A stretch of DNA of 64,000 nt from Eubacterium ramulus ATCC 29099 (GTDB taxonomy: Bacteria; Bacillota; Clostridia; Lachnospirales; Lachnospiraceae), in the NCBI RefSeq assembly GCF_000469345.1, contig NZ_KI271153.1, positions 11,922 through 75,921 on the forward strand. The letters are read 5' to 3'. Every line of letters begins with the position of its first letter. The stretch's first letter is position 1. A model generated the notes under the pieces. That model saw only the letters and a list, made by a program, of their open reading frames with translations, did not search any database and was not told the origin of the DNA. Both the position numbers and the translations under genes were made by a program. This document shows positions 44,120-54,136 of this stretch, piece by piece.

Positions 44120-45976
44120 ATGAATGTATTACTGATAGGCGGATCTGGAAGCCTGATCAACAGTTTGATTGTGAAATTTAAAAAAGAAGGACACCGAATA
44201 TTTCTGCTGACAGGAGACCGGTATAAAAAACAGAAATATGAACCGGTATTTGAACGGTACAATTTTGCCTACAGCAGTGAAAATCTGCAAGAGATTATGG
44301 AAAGTGTTCGTCCGGATATAACAATCTATACCGGGGCTTTTGATCCGAATTACCGCTGGATGTCCGAGGAACGGGAGACCGTACGTTTCACATCGGATCT
44401 TATGAATGTGCTGGTGGCATATTCTACGATCCGGATGGGTAAATTTATTTTTTTATCTTCTCATGAAGTATATGAAGGCTATCATGAAAATGCACTGACG
44501 GAGGATATTCCACCAGAGACAACGGGATATCGCGGAACGACGCTGATCCAGGCAGAAGAAATTTGTAACAATTACAGAAAAAACTGGAAATTAGATCTTT
44601 TGATCCTGCGTCTGGATCATTTGTTCTGCATTCCGGAAAGCGCACCGGAGATTCACAGTGTGTGTGCCTGGATGTGCCTGGAAAGTATGCGGGACGGATG
44701 TATCAGCGCAGACAGCAATCATGAATTTGCCATGCTCTATGAGCAGGATGCTGTAGAATTTATTTTTCAGATCGTAAAGAGCAGGGAACATAAATTTTAT
44801 CTGTATCATCTGTCATCAGACTGTGTGATCAGTGAGGTGGAACTGGCAGGACGGATTCAGAAATGTCTGAACAACGGATCAAGCATTGTGACAGTTTCAA
44901 AGTATGACAAGCGCTGTATTCTCAGTGGAAAGCGGTTTCAAGAAGAATTTGGAATGCATACAATTTTTGAACTGGATGAAATTATCTGCCAGACCATTGA
45001 TTATATGAGAAAACATGAAGAACAGTTTGAAAAGTATCAGGAGAGTCGGGATTCATGGTGGAAAATTCTCTGGAAGAAATGGAAATGGGTGTTTCAGGTT
45101 ATAGTTCCATTTGTGGAAAACTTGTTATGTTTCATTCCGTTCTTTATGTTGAATAACAGGATGACTGACAGTGCGTATTTTACGAATCTGGATCCGTATC
45201 TGCTGTATGTACTGGTTTTTGCGATTATTTATGGACAGCAGCAGGCAACTTTTTCGGCTGTCTGCGCAGTTGCGGGATATCTGTTCCGGCAGATGTATCA
45301 AAGGACAGGATTTGAAGTAGTGCTGGATTATAATACATATGTGTGGATAGCACAGTTATTTATCCTCGGACTGATCGTTGGGTATATGCGGGATCAGATC
45401 CGGATGATCCGAAGGGAAAGTCTGGAGATGGAAGAGCATCTGACCGGGCAAATTGCAGATTTGCAGGAGATCAATGCAACAAATGTTCGGATTAAGGCTG
45501 CTATGGAGCAACAGCTGATCGGACATCAGGACAGTATCGGAAAGATTTACCAGATTACATCCAGACTGGAACAGCAGATGCCGGATATTTATCAGGAACT
45601 TGCAGAGCGGAGAGTATATATTAACAAAGCGATGGCTGAGGAGTATCCGCTTATGGCAACTGCTATTTACGAGGAAGAAGAAATCCGGCTGATCATTATG
45701 GTATGGGGATTAAGCTGGGAGCATATGACACTGGGAGAAGCAAATTTTCTGACGGTTGTCAGTTATCTGATCCAGAATGCGGTTCTCCGTGCACAGCGGT
45801 ATATAAAGGCACTGGAAGAAGCACGTTATCGGGAAGGCAGTGAGATCCTGGAGCCGGAAGCTTTTGAATCGCTTGTCAGGGCATATGAACACGCGCAGGG
45901 ACGCAATCTGACACAGTATACCCTGTTGTGTGTTTCGGAACAGCCGGAAAGATATAAAAAATCTGCAGTGATATGA
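44120..45976 (+). CDS. PelX-PelD-like fusion: SDR domain, membrane segments, GAF (frameshifted C-terminus)
   Basis: 618 aa. Residues 1-300 are an SDR/epimerase fold (MNVLLIGGSGSLINS; FIFLSSHEVYEG). The usual YxxxK reads YRGTT, so the catalytic Lys is missing. Membrane segments follow at about 330-430 (VIVPFVENLLCFIPFFML; YVWIAQLFILGLIVGYM), then a coiled coil and a GAF-like domain (about 470-590). The protein stops at the start of a degenerate GGDEF domain whose remainder is encoded in another frame (45973-46128). SDR plus membrane-GAF-degenerate-GGDEF matches PelX joined to PelD, the c-di-GMP receptor of Pel exopolysaccharide synthesis. The Pel assignment is inference. Confidence 0.65.
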   Translation: MNVLLIGGSGSLINSLIVKFKKEGHRIFLLTGDRYKKQKYEPVFERYNFAYSSENLQEIMESVRPDITIYTGAFDPNYRWMSEERETVRFTSDLMNVLVAYSTIRMGKFIFLSSHEVYEGYHENALTEDIPPETTGYRGTTLIQAEEICNNYRKNWKLDLLILRLDHLFCIPESAPEIHSVCAWMCLESMRDGCISADSNHEFAMLYEQDAVEFIFQIVKSREHKFYLYHLSSDCVISEVELAGRIQKCLNNGSSIVTVSKYDKRCILSGKRFQEEFGMHTIFELDEIICQTIDYMRKHEEQFEKYQESRDSWWKILWKKWKWVFQVIVPFVENLLCFIPFFMLNNRMTDSAYFTNLDPYLLYVLVFAIIYGQQQATFSAVCAVAGYLFRQMYQRTGFEVVLDYNTYVWIAQLFILGLIVGYMRDQIRMIRRESLEMEEHLTGQIADLQEINATNVRIKAAMEQQLIGHQDSIGKIYQITSRLEQQMPDIYQELAERRVYINKAMAEEYPLMATAIYEEEEIRLIIMVWGLSWEHMTLGEANFLTVVSYLIQNAVLRAQRYIKALEEARYREGSEILEPEAFESLVRAYEHAQGRNLTQYTLLCVSEQPERYKKSAVI

Positions 45977-46128
45977 GAGGGTTGCTGCGAAGTACAGATT
46001 ATATGGGAATGCGTGCGGATGAAAAATTATATGTTCTGTTGACAAATACCGGAAGAACGGATGCGGTATTTGTGGAGCAGCGATTTGAGAAAAAAGGATA
46101 TCCGGTCGTGGCTGTGGAGATAGAATGA
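45973..46128 (+). pseudogene. Out-of-frame C-terminus of the PelD-like protein (I-site fragment)
   Basis: 51 codons continuing the degenerate GGDEF domain in a different frame. They start with an ATG that overlaps the previous stop (ATGA). The piece LLRSTDYMGMRADEKLYVLL shows an RxxD I-site (RSTD) five residues before ADEKL, the position of GGDEF in active cyclases. PelD proteins bind c-di-GMP with just such a site. A one-base deletion near 45973 explains the split. Coupled translation of two separate chains is possible but less likely. Confidence 0.7.
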
Positions 46129-46301
46129 TGGACAGACATATCAGGTTGATTATAATGTTGCTGCTGGTCAATACAGTAATTACGGCAATATATCTGTTTT
46201 TGGGATATATCCGGAAAACAGAAAATATACAGGGACGGTGGATGAAAGCAGTTGTAATGCTGTTATGTCCATATGATAATGTCCGGCGAGTGCAGTTATG
46301 A
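46125..46301 (+). pseudogene. Truncated PelE-like membrane protein
   Basis: 58 codons, starting in an ATGA overlap with the fragment before it. It has an N-terminal membrane span (LIIMLLLVNTVITAIYLFLG) and IQGRWMKAVVMLLCP, which suggests the start of a second. After that the sequence becomes DNVRRVQL and stops. In Pel operons pelE follows pelD and codes for two membrane spans and TPR repeats; here the rest is gone. The homologous part appears to end near 46270, where a minus-strand pqqD-like gene is also cut. Confidence 0.6.
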
Positions 46302-46464
46302 GCGTGTCCATGGATTGTGGCGTTTCCAGCATCTTCCACAGAAATTCACCGGTTTCGTTTATTATTATGCCGTGTTTCTGATCGGCAATGCTCTGTCCGT
46401 AAGGTAATAGATAGGTGTGAGGACCGATTTTGCTTAACACATAGCCTTGTTGTTGTTTTAACAT
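46270..46464 (-). pseudogene. Truncated PqqD-family protein
   Basis: Starts with an ATG at 46464 preceded by GGAG. The product reads MLKQQQGYVLSKIGPHTYLL and then GIIINETGEFLWKMLETPQ and ALAGHYHMD, the PqqD (peptide chaperone) pattern in which an NETG-FLW motif precedes a helical C-terminus. Beyond residue 65 the reading frame runs antisense through the pelE-like piece, so the C-terminal helix is missing. It lies directly after the tRNA-Arg terminator. Confidence 0.65.
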
Positions 46465-46493
46465 GAAAATCTCCATTTCCAAAGGTATAATCA

Positions 46494-46524
46494 GATAAAA
46501 AATCCCCCGGCATGAAACCGGGGG
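46494..46524 (-). terminator. Terminator of tRNA-Arg
   Basis: CCCCCGG (46504-46510) pairs with CCGGGGG (46518-46524). On the minus strand it is followed by A and six T. It lies 5 nt past the tRNA 3' end. Confidence 0.9.
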
Positions 46525-46528
46525 AAAA

Positions 46529-46600
46529 TGCAACCGGCGGGAATCGAACCCACATTGCAGGAGTCGGAGTCCTGTGTTCTATCCGTTAGACTACGGTTGC
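46529..46600 (-). tRNA. tRNA-Arg (anticodon CCG)
   Basis: 72 nt on the minus strand. Acceptor GCAACCG at 46600 pairs with CGGTTGC; discriminator A; CCA not encoded. The anticodon stem CAGGA/TCCTG encloses the loop CTCCGAC, giving CCG. The T-loop reads GGTTCGATTCC. A promoter lies 30 bp upstream and a terminator just after. tRNA-Arg genes are common integration sites, of interest given the breakpoint 260 bp away. Confidence 0.96.
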
Positions 46601-46629
46601 TTAACTGGTTGATTGACTCAACAGAAAAC

Positions 46630-46658
46630 ATCATAACACATAACTTGAAAAAAATCAA
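46630..46658 (-). promoter_or_regulatory. Promoter of tRNA-Arg
   Basis: On the minus strand: TTGATT (46658-46653), 17 bp, TATGAT (46635-46630), 30 bp before the tRNA. Confidence 0.75.
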
Positions 46659-46719
46659 AACATTTTTTGTTAAATCTGAAATATTCTATGACTATTTCAT
46701 AAACTTTTCGGAAAATGCC

Positions 46720-46748
46720 TAGACGTAGTTTTTTCCCTGTGGTATGAT
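46720..46748 (+). promoter_or_regulatory. Promoter of the SH3-domain protein gene
   Basis: TAGACG (46720-46725), 17 bp, TATGAT (46743-46748), 26 bp before the start codon. The -35 matches four of six positions. Confidence 0.5.
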
Positions 46749-46774
46749 GTTAGGCGAAATATCGGAGGTAAAAA

Positions 46775-48202
46775 ATGTCAGATTTTGATAAGAAAAAAAG
46801 TTCTGTGAACAATAATGAAAATTATAATAAAAAAGTAGATCATACAGACGATGATATTTATGAGATTCCGGATATTGTAAGCAACGGAAAGAAGAGTAAT
46901 AAAATGGAAGATAGAAAAGATAAAAAGAAAAAAACAGATCATACACAGAAACATATGTTTGAAAACCGGTTACATCATCATAGAAAAGAAAAGGAAAAAT
47001 CGGACATTCTGGAGGAACTGGAATTTATTTCGGAAGAGAGTGTAAAGGACAAGTCCCGGATGGCTGAAGGAAAACCGATTTCCCATGAATTTGTGTCAAA
47101 GAAAAAGACATTGCGCAGAAGTGTGGATGCCAGAGAGGCGAAAAAGGAGAAATCTGTTGCCTTTATGCGTCGGAATATTGCTTTCGTAGGCATTGGATGT
47201 CTTGTTGTAGTAGTAGGTGTCAGTGCAGCTGCCATAGGTGTTAAGAATATGAAAGCAAAAAAAGCAGCAGCGAATAAGAACCAGGCACTGTCCGCACAGG
47301 AATATGAAACCGATCAGTATGCTGAGATCAATACGTTGATGGAAAATTATTATGCATCTTATGCATCCGGAAATACCGGTGAGATGCTGGAGTTTGCAAA
47401 TCCAATTTCCGACATGGAGAAAAGCTATATCTCCATGTACAGTCAGTATATTGAAAAATACAATAACATTACCTGTTATACCAAGACTGGTGCAGATGAC
47501 AGTTCTTTTATTGTGATAGTGGCATTTGATCTGAAATACAAAAATGTGGATACTGCAGCTCCGGGGCTTGACTGTTTTTATGTAAAGACCAACGAGCAGG
47601 GCAAGTATTATATTGATAATGTATACAGCCCCTTTAATATGAGTTATCAGGAGAACCCGATTGACGATACGATCCGTCAGCTGATTTCTGATTTCCAGAA
47701 TGGAGCGGATATCATTGCTTTGCAGGCAAACGTGCAGACCCGTTATGAAGATGCGGTAAATGCCGATGCAAATCTGCAAAATCTGTTGGAAGTAACGATT
47801 CCGAATGCAGTCAGTGAGTGGGAGATACAGCAGCAGCAGCTGGCAGAGCAGAAAGCGCAGGAAGCAGCAAATCAGGTTGCCCAGCAGGATCAGACTGAGC
47901 AGCAGATACAGCAGCCGAATCCCCCGATTACAGATCAGCCGGTACAACAGCCGGAAGTAACACAGCCGGATCAGACACAGGTGGCAGATACCACAGAAGT
48001 TGAACAAAAGGCATGGGTCTATGCGACGGAAACCATGAATATCAGACAGGAACCAAACGAACAGTCCGCCGTACTGGCATCTGCATTCCAGGGGTCTGAA
48101 CTGCGCCAGCTGGCGGTGACAGCAAATGGCTGGGTTAAAGTCAAGACCGGTGATATCGTTGGATATGTCAAGAGTGAGTACATTACCACCCAACAGCAGT
48201 AA
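46775..48202 (+). CDS. Membrane-anchored protein with C-terminal bacterial SH3 domain
   Basis: 475 aa. Residues 1-130 are cytoplasmic, very charged and low in complexity. One membrane span follows (IAFVGIGCLVVVVGVSAAAIG, about 136-156). The outer part has a domain of about 140 aa (YETDQYAEINTLMENYYASY; FNMSYQENPIDDTIRQLIS), a Gln/Pro-rich linker (about 350-405) and an SH3b domain at the end (MNIRQEPNEQSAVLASAFQG; GWVKVKTGDIVGYVKSEYI). SH3b domains often bind cell-wall peptides, so a wall-sensing role is plausible but unproven. It has its own promoter, GGAGG and a terminator. Confidence 0.8.
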   Translation: MSDFDKKKSSVNNNENYNKKVDHTDDDIYEIPDIVSNGKKSNKMEDRKDKKKKTDHTQKHMFENRLHHHRKEKEKSDILEELEFISEESVKDKSRMAEGKPISHEFVSKKKTLRRSVDAREAKKEKSVAFMRRNIAFVGIGCLVVVVGVSAAAIGVKNMKAKKAAANKNQALSAQEYETDQYAEINTLMENYYASYASGNTGEMLEFANPISDMEKSYISMYSQYIEKYNNITCYTKTGADDSSFIVIVAFDLKYKNVDTAAPGLDCFYVKTNEQGKYYIDNVYSPFNMSYQENPIDDTIRQLISDFQNGADIIALQANVQTRYEDAVNADANLQNLLEVTIPNAVSEWEIQQQQLAEQKAQEAANQVAQQDQTEQQIQQPNPPITDQPVQQPEVTQPDQTQVADTTEVEQKAWVYATETMNIRQEPNEQSAVLASAFQGSELRQLAVTANGWVKVKTGDIVGYVKSEYITTQQQ

Positions 48203-48217
48203 GTAAAAAACAGAGAG

Positions 48218-48243
48218 AGGGGACAGGTTAACTGTTCCCTTTT
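48218..48243 (+). terminator. Terminator after the SH3-domain protein gene
   Basis: AGGGGACAG (48218-48226) pairs with CTGTTCCCT (48232-48240) with one G-T pair; the loop is 5 nt and TTT follows. Confidence 0.75.
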
Positions 48244-48328
48244 GATATGTGTATAAAACGGGGATTCGAAATCTGCATAGTTTTTGTGCTGCAGGACAAT
48301 ACTAAATCAAAAAGAGGAGGTATCTGTC

Positions 48329-48781
48329 ATGACACAGAAAGACGAAAACTATCTTTTACAGGAAATCTGCCGAAACTCCGGTATGGGTGTAGCGGCAATT
48401 AACCAGGTGCTCAAAGATGTGTATGATGAAGAGTTTGCGTATGAACTGAATGTACAGGCAGACAAAATGGAACAGTTTGCCCGAAAGGCCGGGATACGTC
48501 TGCGGGAAAACGGCAGTGAGCCGTCGGAACCAAAGCCAATTGCCACAGCTATGCTGGTAACTGCAATCCGTATGAAACAGGCATTACAGAACAGAACCGA
48601 GGATGTGGCGGATCTCATTGGAAAAGGAAATGAACGTGGTGTAAAGGAACTCAAAAATGCTATTCACAAGTATCGGAATGCTGGGATTTACGCCACAGAG
48701 CTGGCAAAGGAAATGGTAGATTTTGAATCAGATAATCTGAGAAAAATGTATACTTACTGCAGATATCCGGAAGAATCATAG
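48329..48781 (+). CDS. Hypothetical helical protein
   Basis: 150 aa from the ATG at 48329, with AGGAGG 8 nt upstream, so expression is likely. It seems almost all helical and soluble (YLLQEICRNSGMGVAAINQV; FARKAGIRLRENGSEP; ELKNAIHKYRNAGIYATELA). A small basic central region and one Pro-rich turn (SEPSEPKPIAT) stand out. I recognise no family. It stands alone between the SH3 protein and rluF. Confidence 0.65.
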   Translation: MTQKDENYLLQEICRNSGMGVAAINQVLKDVYDEEFAYELNVQADKMEQFARKAGIRLRENGSEPSEPKPIATAMLVTAIRMKQALQNRTEDVADLIGKGNERGVKELKNAIHKYRNAGIYATELAKEMVDFESDNLRKMYTYCRYPEES

Positions 48782-48864
48782 CATACGAAAAGTATGCAGA
48801 AATTAAGAAGAGGAAGCAGTAGAACCGCTTGAATACAGAATCAGTAAATCAGTGAGAAAGAGAA

Positions 48865-49650
48865 ATGCAGATGGATATAATGAAGAGAGAACAACAGGAA
48901 GGAATCCGTATTAATAAGTATCTGAGCGAAGCCGGGATATGTTCCCGGCGCGCGGCAGATCGTGAGATTGAGAACGGAAATGTGTGGATTGATGGCCGTC
49001 AGGCCGTAAACGGAGACCGGGTGTTGCCGGGGATGAAGGTTATTTTCTGTGGGAAAGAAGTACATCCGGAGACAGAAGAAATTATGATTGCCTTTCATAA
49101 ACCGGTGGGCATCGTCTGTACGGCAGAAAAACGGGAAAAACAGAATATTATTGATTTTATCAACTATCCGAAACGAATTTACCCGGTGGGGCGCCTGGAT
49201 AAAGACTCCGAGGGGCTGATCCTGCTGACGAATCAGGGTGATTTGGTGAATAAAATGATGCGGGCCGGAAATTATCATGAAAAAGAATATGTAGTGACGG
49301 TGGATCAGAAGATCACACCGGAGTTTTTACGGCAGATGTCTGGTGGTCTGTATCTGGAAGAACTGGACGTACATACAAGACCATGCACAGTAACAAAAGT
49401 GAATGACCGAACCTTTCGTATTATATTGACCCAGGGGTATAACAGGCAAATTCGCAGAATGTGTGAGACCTGCGGATATCGGGTGACACGCCTGGTTCGT
49501 ACCAGAGTGATGAATGTTCTGTTGGGGGATCTTGCACCGGGTACTTACCGGGAACTGACGGCAGAGGAGATGCAAAGATTAAAAAAGCTGACTGCACAGT
49601 CATATAGTGCACCGAAAGGACAGCATAAGAGAAACGGGGGTAAGAGATAG
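48865..49650 (+). CDS. rluF: 23S rRNA pseudouridine synthase RluF
   Basis: About 261 aa. An S4 domain (IRINKYLSEAGICSRRAADR, about 12-60) is followed by the RsuA-family catalytic domain with the Asp in PVGRLDKDSEGLILLTN near 110. Close similarity to E. coli RluF is visible in LVNKMMRAGNYHEKEYVVTVD and NRQIRRMCETCGYRV. The start could be 48865, 48871 or 48880; all have weak ribosome binding sites. ligA begins directly after the stop. Confidence 0.9.
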   Translation: MQMDIMKREQQEGIRINKYLSEAGICSRRAADREIENGNVWIDGRQAVNGDRVLPGMKVIFCGKEVHPETEEIMIAFHKPVGIVCTAEKREKQNIIDFINYPKRIYPVGRLDKDSEGLILLTNQGDLVNKMMRAGNYHEKEYVVTVDQKITPEFLRQMSGGLYLEELDVHTRPCTVTKVNDRTFRIILTQGYNRQIRRMCETCGYRVTRLVRTRVMNVLLGDLAPGTYRELTAEEMQRLKKLTAQSYSAPKGQHKRNGGKR

Positions 49651-51672
<2,022 letters not shown>

Positions 51673-51715
51673 AAACAAATGATGTATTAACACGGATTGA
51701 AAAGAAAGTAATCAG

Positions 51716-53188
51716 ATGAGGAAGAAGAAACAAAACAGTGATAAAAATCTAAATATGAAAGAATTGTTGTTTACCATGTTTAAGATCGGATGCATCGGAT
51801 TTGGCGGTGGAACCGCATTGGTTCCGGTGATTGAATCGGAAGTGGTGTATGAAAAGAAGCTGATCGACAAAGATGAGTATACCAAAGATGTGGTAGTGGC
51901 AAACATTACACCGGGAGCACTGCCGGTGGAAGTGGCAGCAGGTGTGGGCCGTAAGGTGTGTGGCATACCGGGAATGCTTTTGTCAGCAGTTCTGATGGGA
52001 CTGCCGGGAACCTTTCTGACGGTGCTGATTCTGATGCTGATCAACAGTTCCGGTGAGCGGATATTGCAACAGATTCTGTTCGCTTCTGTAGGCGTGACTG
52101 CGTATATCATTTATATGTTGCTGATGTACGCAAAGGGAACTTTTCGGGAATGTCGGGAAAAAGGAATGGCAAAGAGCGGGACCGTCTTTATGTTCCTGGT
52201 GTTTTTGCTGACTTCAGGAAAAGATGTTTTTCAGCTGTTTGGTATCAATCGGACGCCTGTGTTTGATATAGCGACGATTGATGTGCTGTGTGCGGCGTTT
52301 TTTATCATCTTTTTTACCGGCGGCAGGTTCCGGTGGAGCAGGATTATCCTTTCAACGGTGATCACAGTGGCATATTGCCTGTGTGTGGGACAGATGCATC
52401 TGATCAGCAGTTCAAAGGTGCTGTTTGGGTTGCGCCTTACCATGATCGCGCTGTCAATTTATGGACTGTGCAACGGAATTGAAGGGAAAATTTCTTTTTC
52501 CTGGAAGGCATTGAAAAAACTGGTGCAGGAAGAGCTTGGTTGGACATTATTGCTGATGCTTTTGTCTGTACCGGCTCTGCTCTGTTTTGGTAATACACTG
52601 CGGTTTGCTGTCCGTGGCCTGATCTCAGCGGTTCTTTCTTTTGGCGGCGGCGATGCCTATTTGGCGGTAGCGAATGGGATGTTTGTGAATACCGGCATGA
52701 TCAGTCATGATGAATTTTATTTTCAGATTGCTTCAGTGGCAAATGGACTGCCGGGTTCTATTTTGTGCAAGATTCTTGCTGGAGTGGGATACATACTTGG
52801 TTGTCAGGATGGCGGCGTCTGGTGCGGGATTTTTGTGGCATTGTGTGGATTCGCCTGTAGCATTGCCGCTTCCGGTGGTACATTTTCCGCCGTGGTATAT
52901 ATTTATGAACAGTTTGAAAATCTGCGGATTTTTCAGGTTTTGCAGACGTATATGCGTCCGATTGTAGCTGGTTTGCTTTTATCTGTCAGTACTTCCATGC
53001 TGTATCAGAATGTGAATCTTGCAGGATGGTATGGCTGGCCGAAAGCCGGAATGGCATTATTGACAATAGGTGTGATTTTATTGAATGTTTTCTGGCGCAG
53101 ACGTGGCGTGGTACGTCCGTTGCAGAGTGTGCTGTTTTCCGCGGCTGCTTCTCTGGCCATGTGTAATGTGTTTGCATCAATCCCGTAA
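51716..53188 (+). CDS. Chromate-transporter family (ChrA/CHR) protein, two fused CHR domains
   Basis: 490 aa with some twelve membrane segments. The N-terminal CHR half has FKIGCIGFGGGTALVPVIE and VVVANITPGALPVEVAAGVG. The second has VLSFGGGDAYLAVANGMFVN and a matching FYFQIASVANGLPGSIL. Many Clostridia have two short adjacent CHR genes; here the halves are joined, with an extra central region (about 165-270). In gut anaerobes chromate is an unlikely natural substrate; the true anion is unknown. Confidence 0.85.
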   Translation: MRKKKQNSDKNLNMKELLFTMFKIGCIGFGGGTALVPVIESEVVYEKKLIDKDEYTKDVVVANITPGALPVEVAAGVGRKVCGIPGMLLSAVLMGLPGTFLTVLILMLINSSGERILQQILFASVGVTAYIIYMLLMYAKGTFRECREKGMAKSGTVFMFLVFLLTSGKDVFQLFGINRTPVFDIATIDVLCAAFFIIFFTGGRFRWSRIILSTVITVAYCLCVGQMHLISSSKVLFGLRLTMIALSIYGLCNGIEGKISFSWKALKKLVQEELGWTLLLMLLSVPALLCFGNTLRFAVRGLISAVLSFGGGDAYLAVANGMFVNTGMISHDEFYFQIASVANGLPGSILCKILAGVGYILGCQDGGVWCGIFVALCGFACSIAASGGTFSAVVYIYEQFENLRIFQVLQTYMRPIVAGLLLSVSTSMLYQNVNLAGWYGWPKAGMALLTIGVILLNVFWRRRGVVRPLQSVLFSAAASLAMCNVFASIP

Positions 53189-53269
53189 AAAATAAGTTTT
53201 CAAATGGAAAATAATTTGGTATACTAATAAATAATATCTAAAAATGAATTTTAAATAGGAGGTTTTTCC

Positions 53270-53653
53270 ATGGCTGAAGATAGAAAAGGATTAAAAATCA
53301 AAGAAGACGGACTTGGTGAAGTGCAGATAGCAGAAGAAGTCATCACGATCATCGCAGGTCTTGCTGCCACTGAGGTAGAGGGTGTATGCTCTATGGGCGG
53401 AAATATCACAAAAGAGCTGGTAAGCCGTCTTGGAATGAAGAACCTGTCCAAAGGTGTCCGTGTGGAAGTAACAGAGGAAGGCAAGATTGAAGTATTTGTA
53501 ACGATTAACATTGCTTACGGTTATGCAATTCCGGCGGTATCCGGCAACGTACAGGAAAAAGTGAAAGCAGCAATTGAGAATATGACAGGGCTTGAGGTAT
53601 CCGGTGTAAATGTCAGAATCGCAGATGTTGACATGAAGAGTGCAGTCGAGTAG
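53270..53653 (+). CDS. Asp23/Gls24 family protein
   Basis: 127 aa. Family motifs: LGEVQIAEEVITIIAGLAATEVEGVCSM at the N-terminus, VEVTEEGKIEVFVTINIAYG near 63 and VKAAIENMTGLEVSGVNVRI near 100. Asp23-like proteins sit near the membrane and are linked with envelope stress; in Clostridia one commonly lies just before nusB. AGGAGG lies before the ATG. Its stop codon lies in the stem of a terminator-like hairpin. Confidence 0.92.
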   Translation: MAEDRKGLKIKEDGLGEVQIAEEVITIIAGLAATEVEGVCSMGGNITKELVSRLGMKNLSKGVRVEVTEEGKIEVFVTINIAYGYAIPAVSGNVQEKVKAAIENMTGLEVSGVNVRIADVDMKSAVE

Positions 53654-53671
53654 GGCAACCTACTCGATTTG
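53646..53671 (+). terminator. Weak terminator at the end of the Asp23 gene
   Basis: TCGAGTAGG (53646-53654) pairs with CCTACTCGA (53659-53667), loop GCAA, followed by TTTG. The stem includes the TAG stop. The short T-run suggests only partial termination before nusB. Confidence 0.6.
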
Positions 53672-53740
53672 TGAGTAAAGATTTGCCTTTTGGCAGCCGC
53701 GGGAACAGATTCCCGATGGAGATAATAGATGGAGGATAAC

Positions 53741-54136
53741 ATGAGCCGAAGAGAACAGAGAGAGCAGATTTTTAAAATTCTGTTTGGAGTAGAATTTCAC
53801 AGTGCGGAGGAACTGGATGAACAGATTGCACTGTACATGGAAGAACTTGGAGAAATTCGTCAGAAAGAAGCTGACTATATTTTAAATAAGGTACACAGCA
53901 TTGTGGAACATCTGGATGATCTGGATTCCAGTTTAAATGCTGCATCTAAAAATTGGAAGACAACCCGTATGGCAAAAGCAGAGCTTTCAATTCTGCGTCT
54001 GGCAGCCTACGAGATTAAATATGAAGAAGATATTCCGGTGTCTGTTTCCATTAATGAAGCAGTTGAACTGGCAAAAGCATATGGTTCTGATCAGGGACCG
54101 GCATTTGTAAACGGAATTTTATCCGGACTGGCATGA
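53741..54136 (+). CDS. nusB: Transcription antitermination factor NusB
   Basis: 131 aa from the ATG at 53741 (GGAGG 5 nt upstream); the ATG at 53729 also has a GGAG at good distance, so the start is open. All-helical RNA-binding fold: SRREQREQIFKILFGVEFH at the start, LSILRLAAYEIKYEEDIPVS and INEAVELAKAYGSDQGPAFVNGIL at the end. With NusE it supports rRNA antitermination. It overlaps xseA by 4 nt. Confidence 0.95.
   Translation: MSRREQREQIFKILFGVEFHSAEELDEQIALYMEELGEIRQKEADYILNKVHSIVEHLDDLDSSLNAASKNWKTTRMAKAELSILRLAAYEIKYEEDIPVSVSINEAVELAKAYGSDQGPAFVNGILSGLA

Noticed and set aside
46528-46722. 64-codon plus-strand frame beginning MQPAGIEPTLQESESC
   Set aside because: This is the antisense of tRNA-Arg, a well-known spurious peptide pattern.
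47096-48193. 365-codon minus-strand frame opposite the SH3-domain gene
   Set aside because: Antisense shadow of the Gln-rich protein; the Leu/Cys-rich reading comes from the CAG-rich coding strand.
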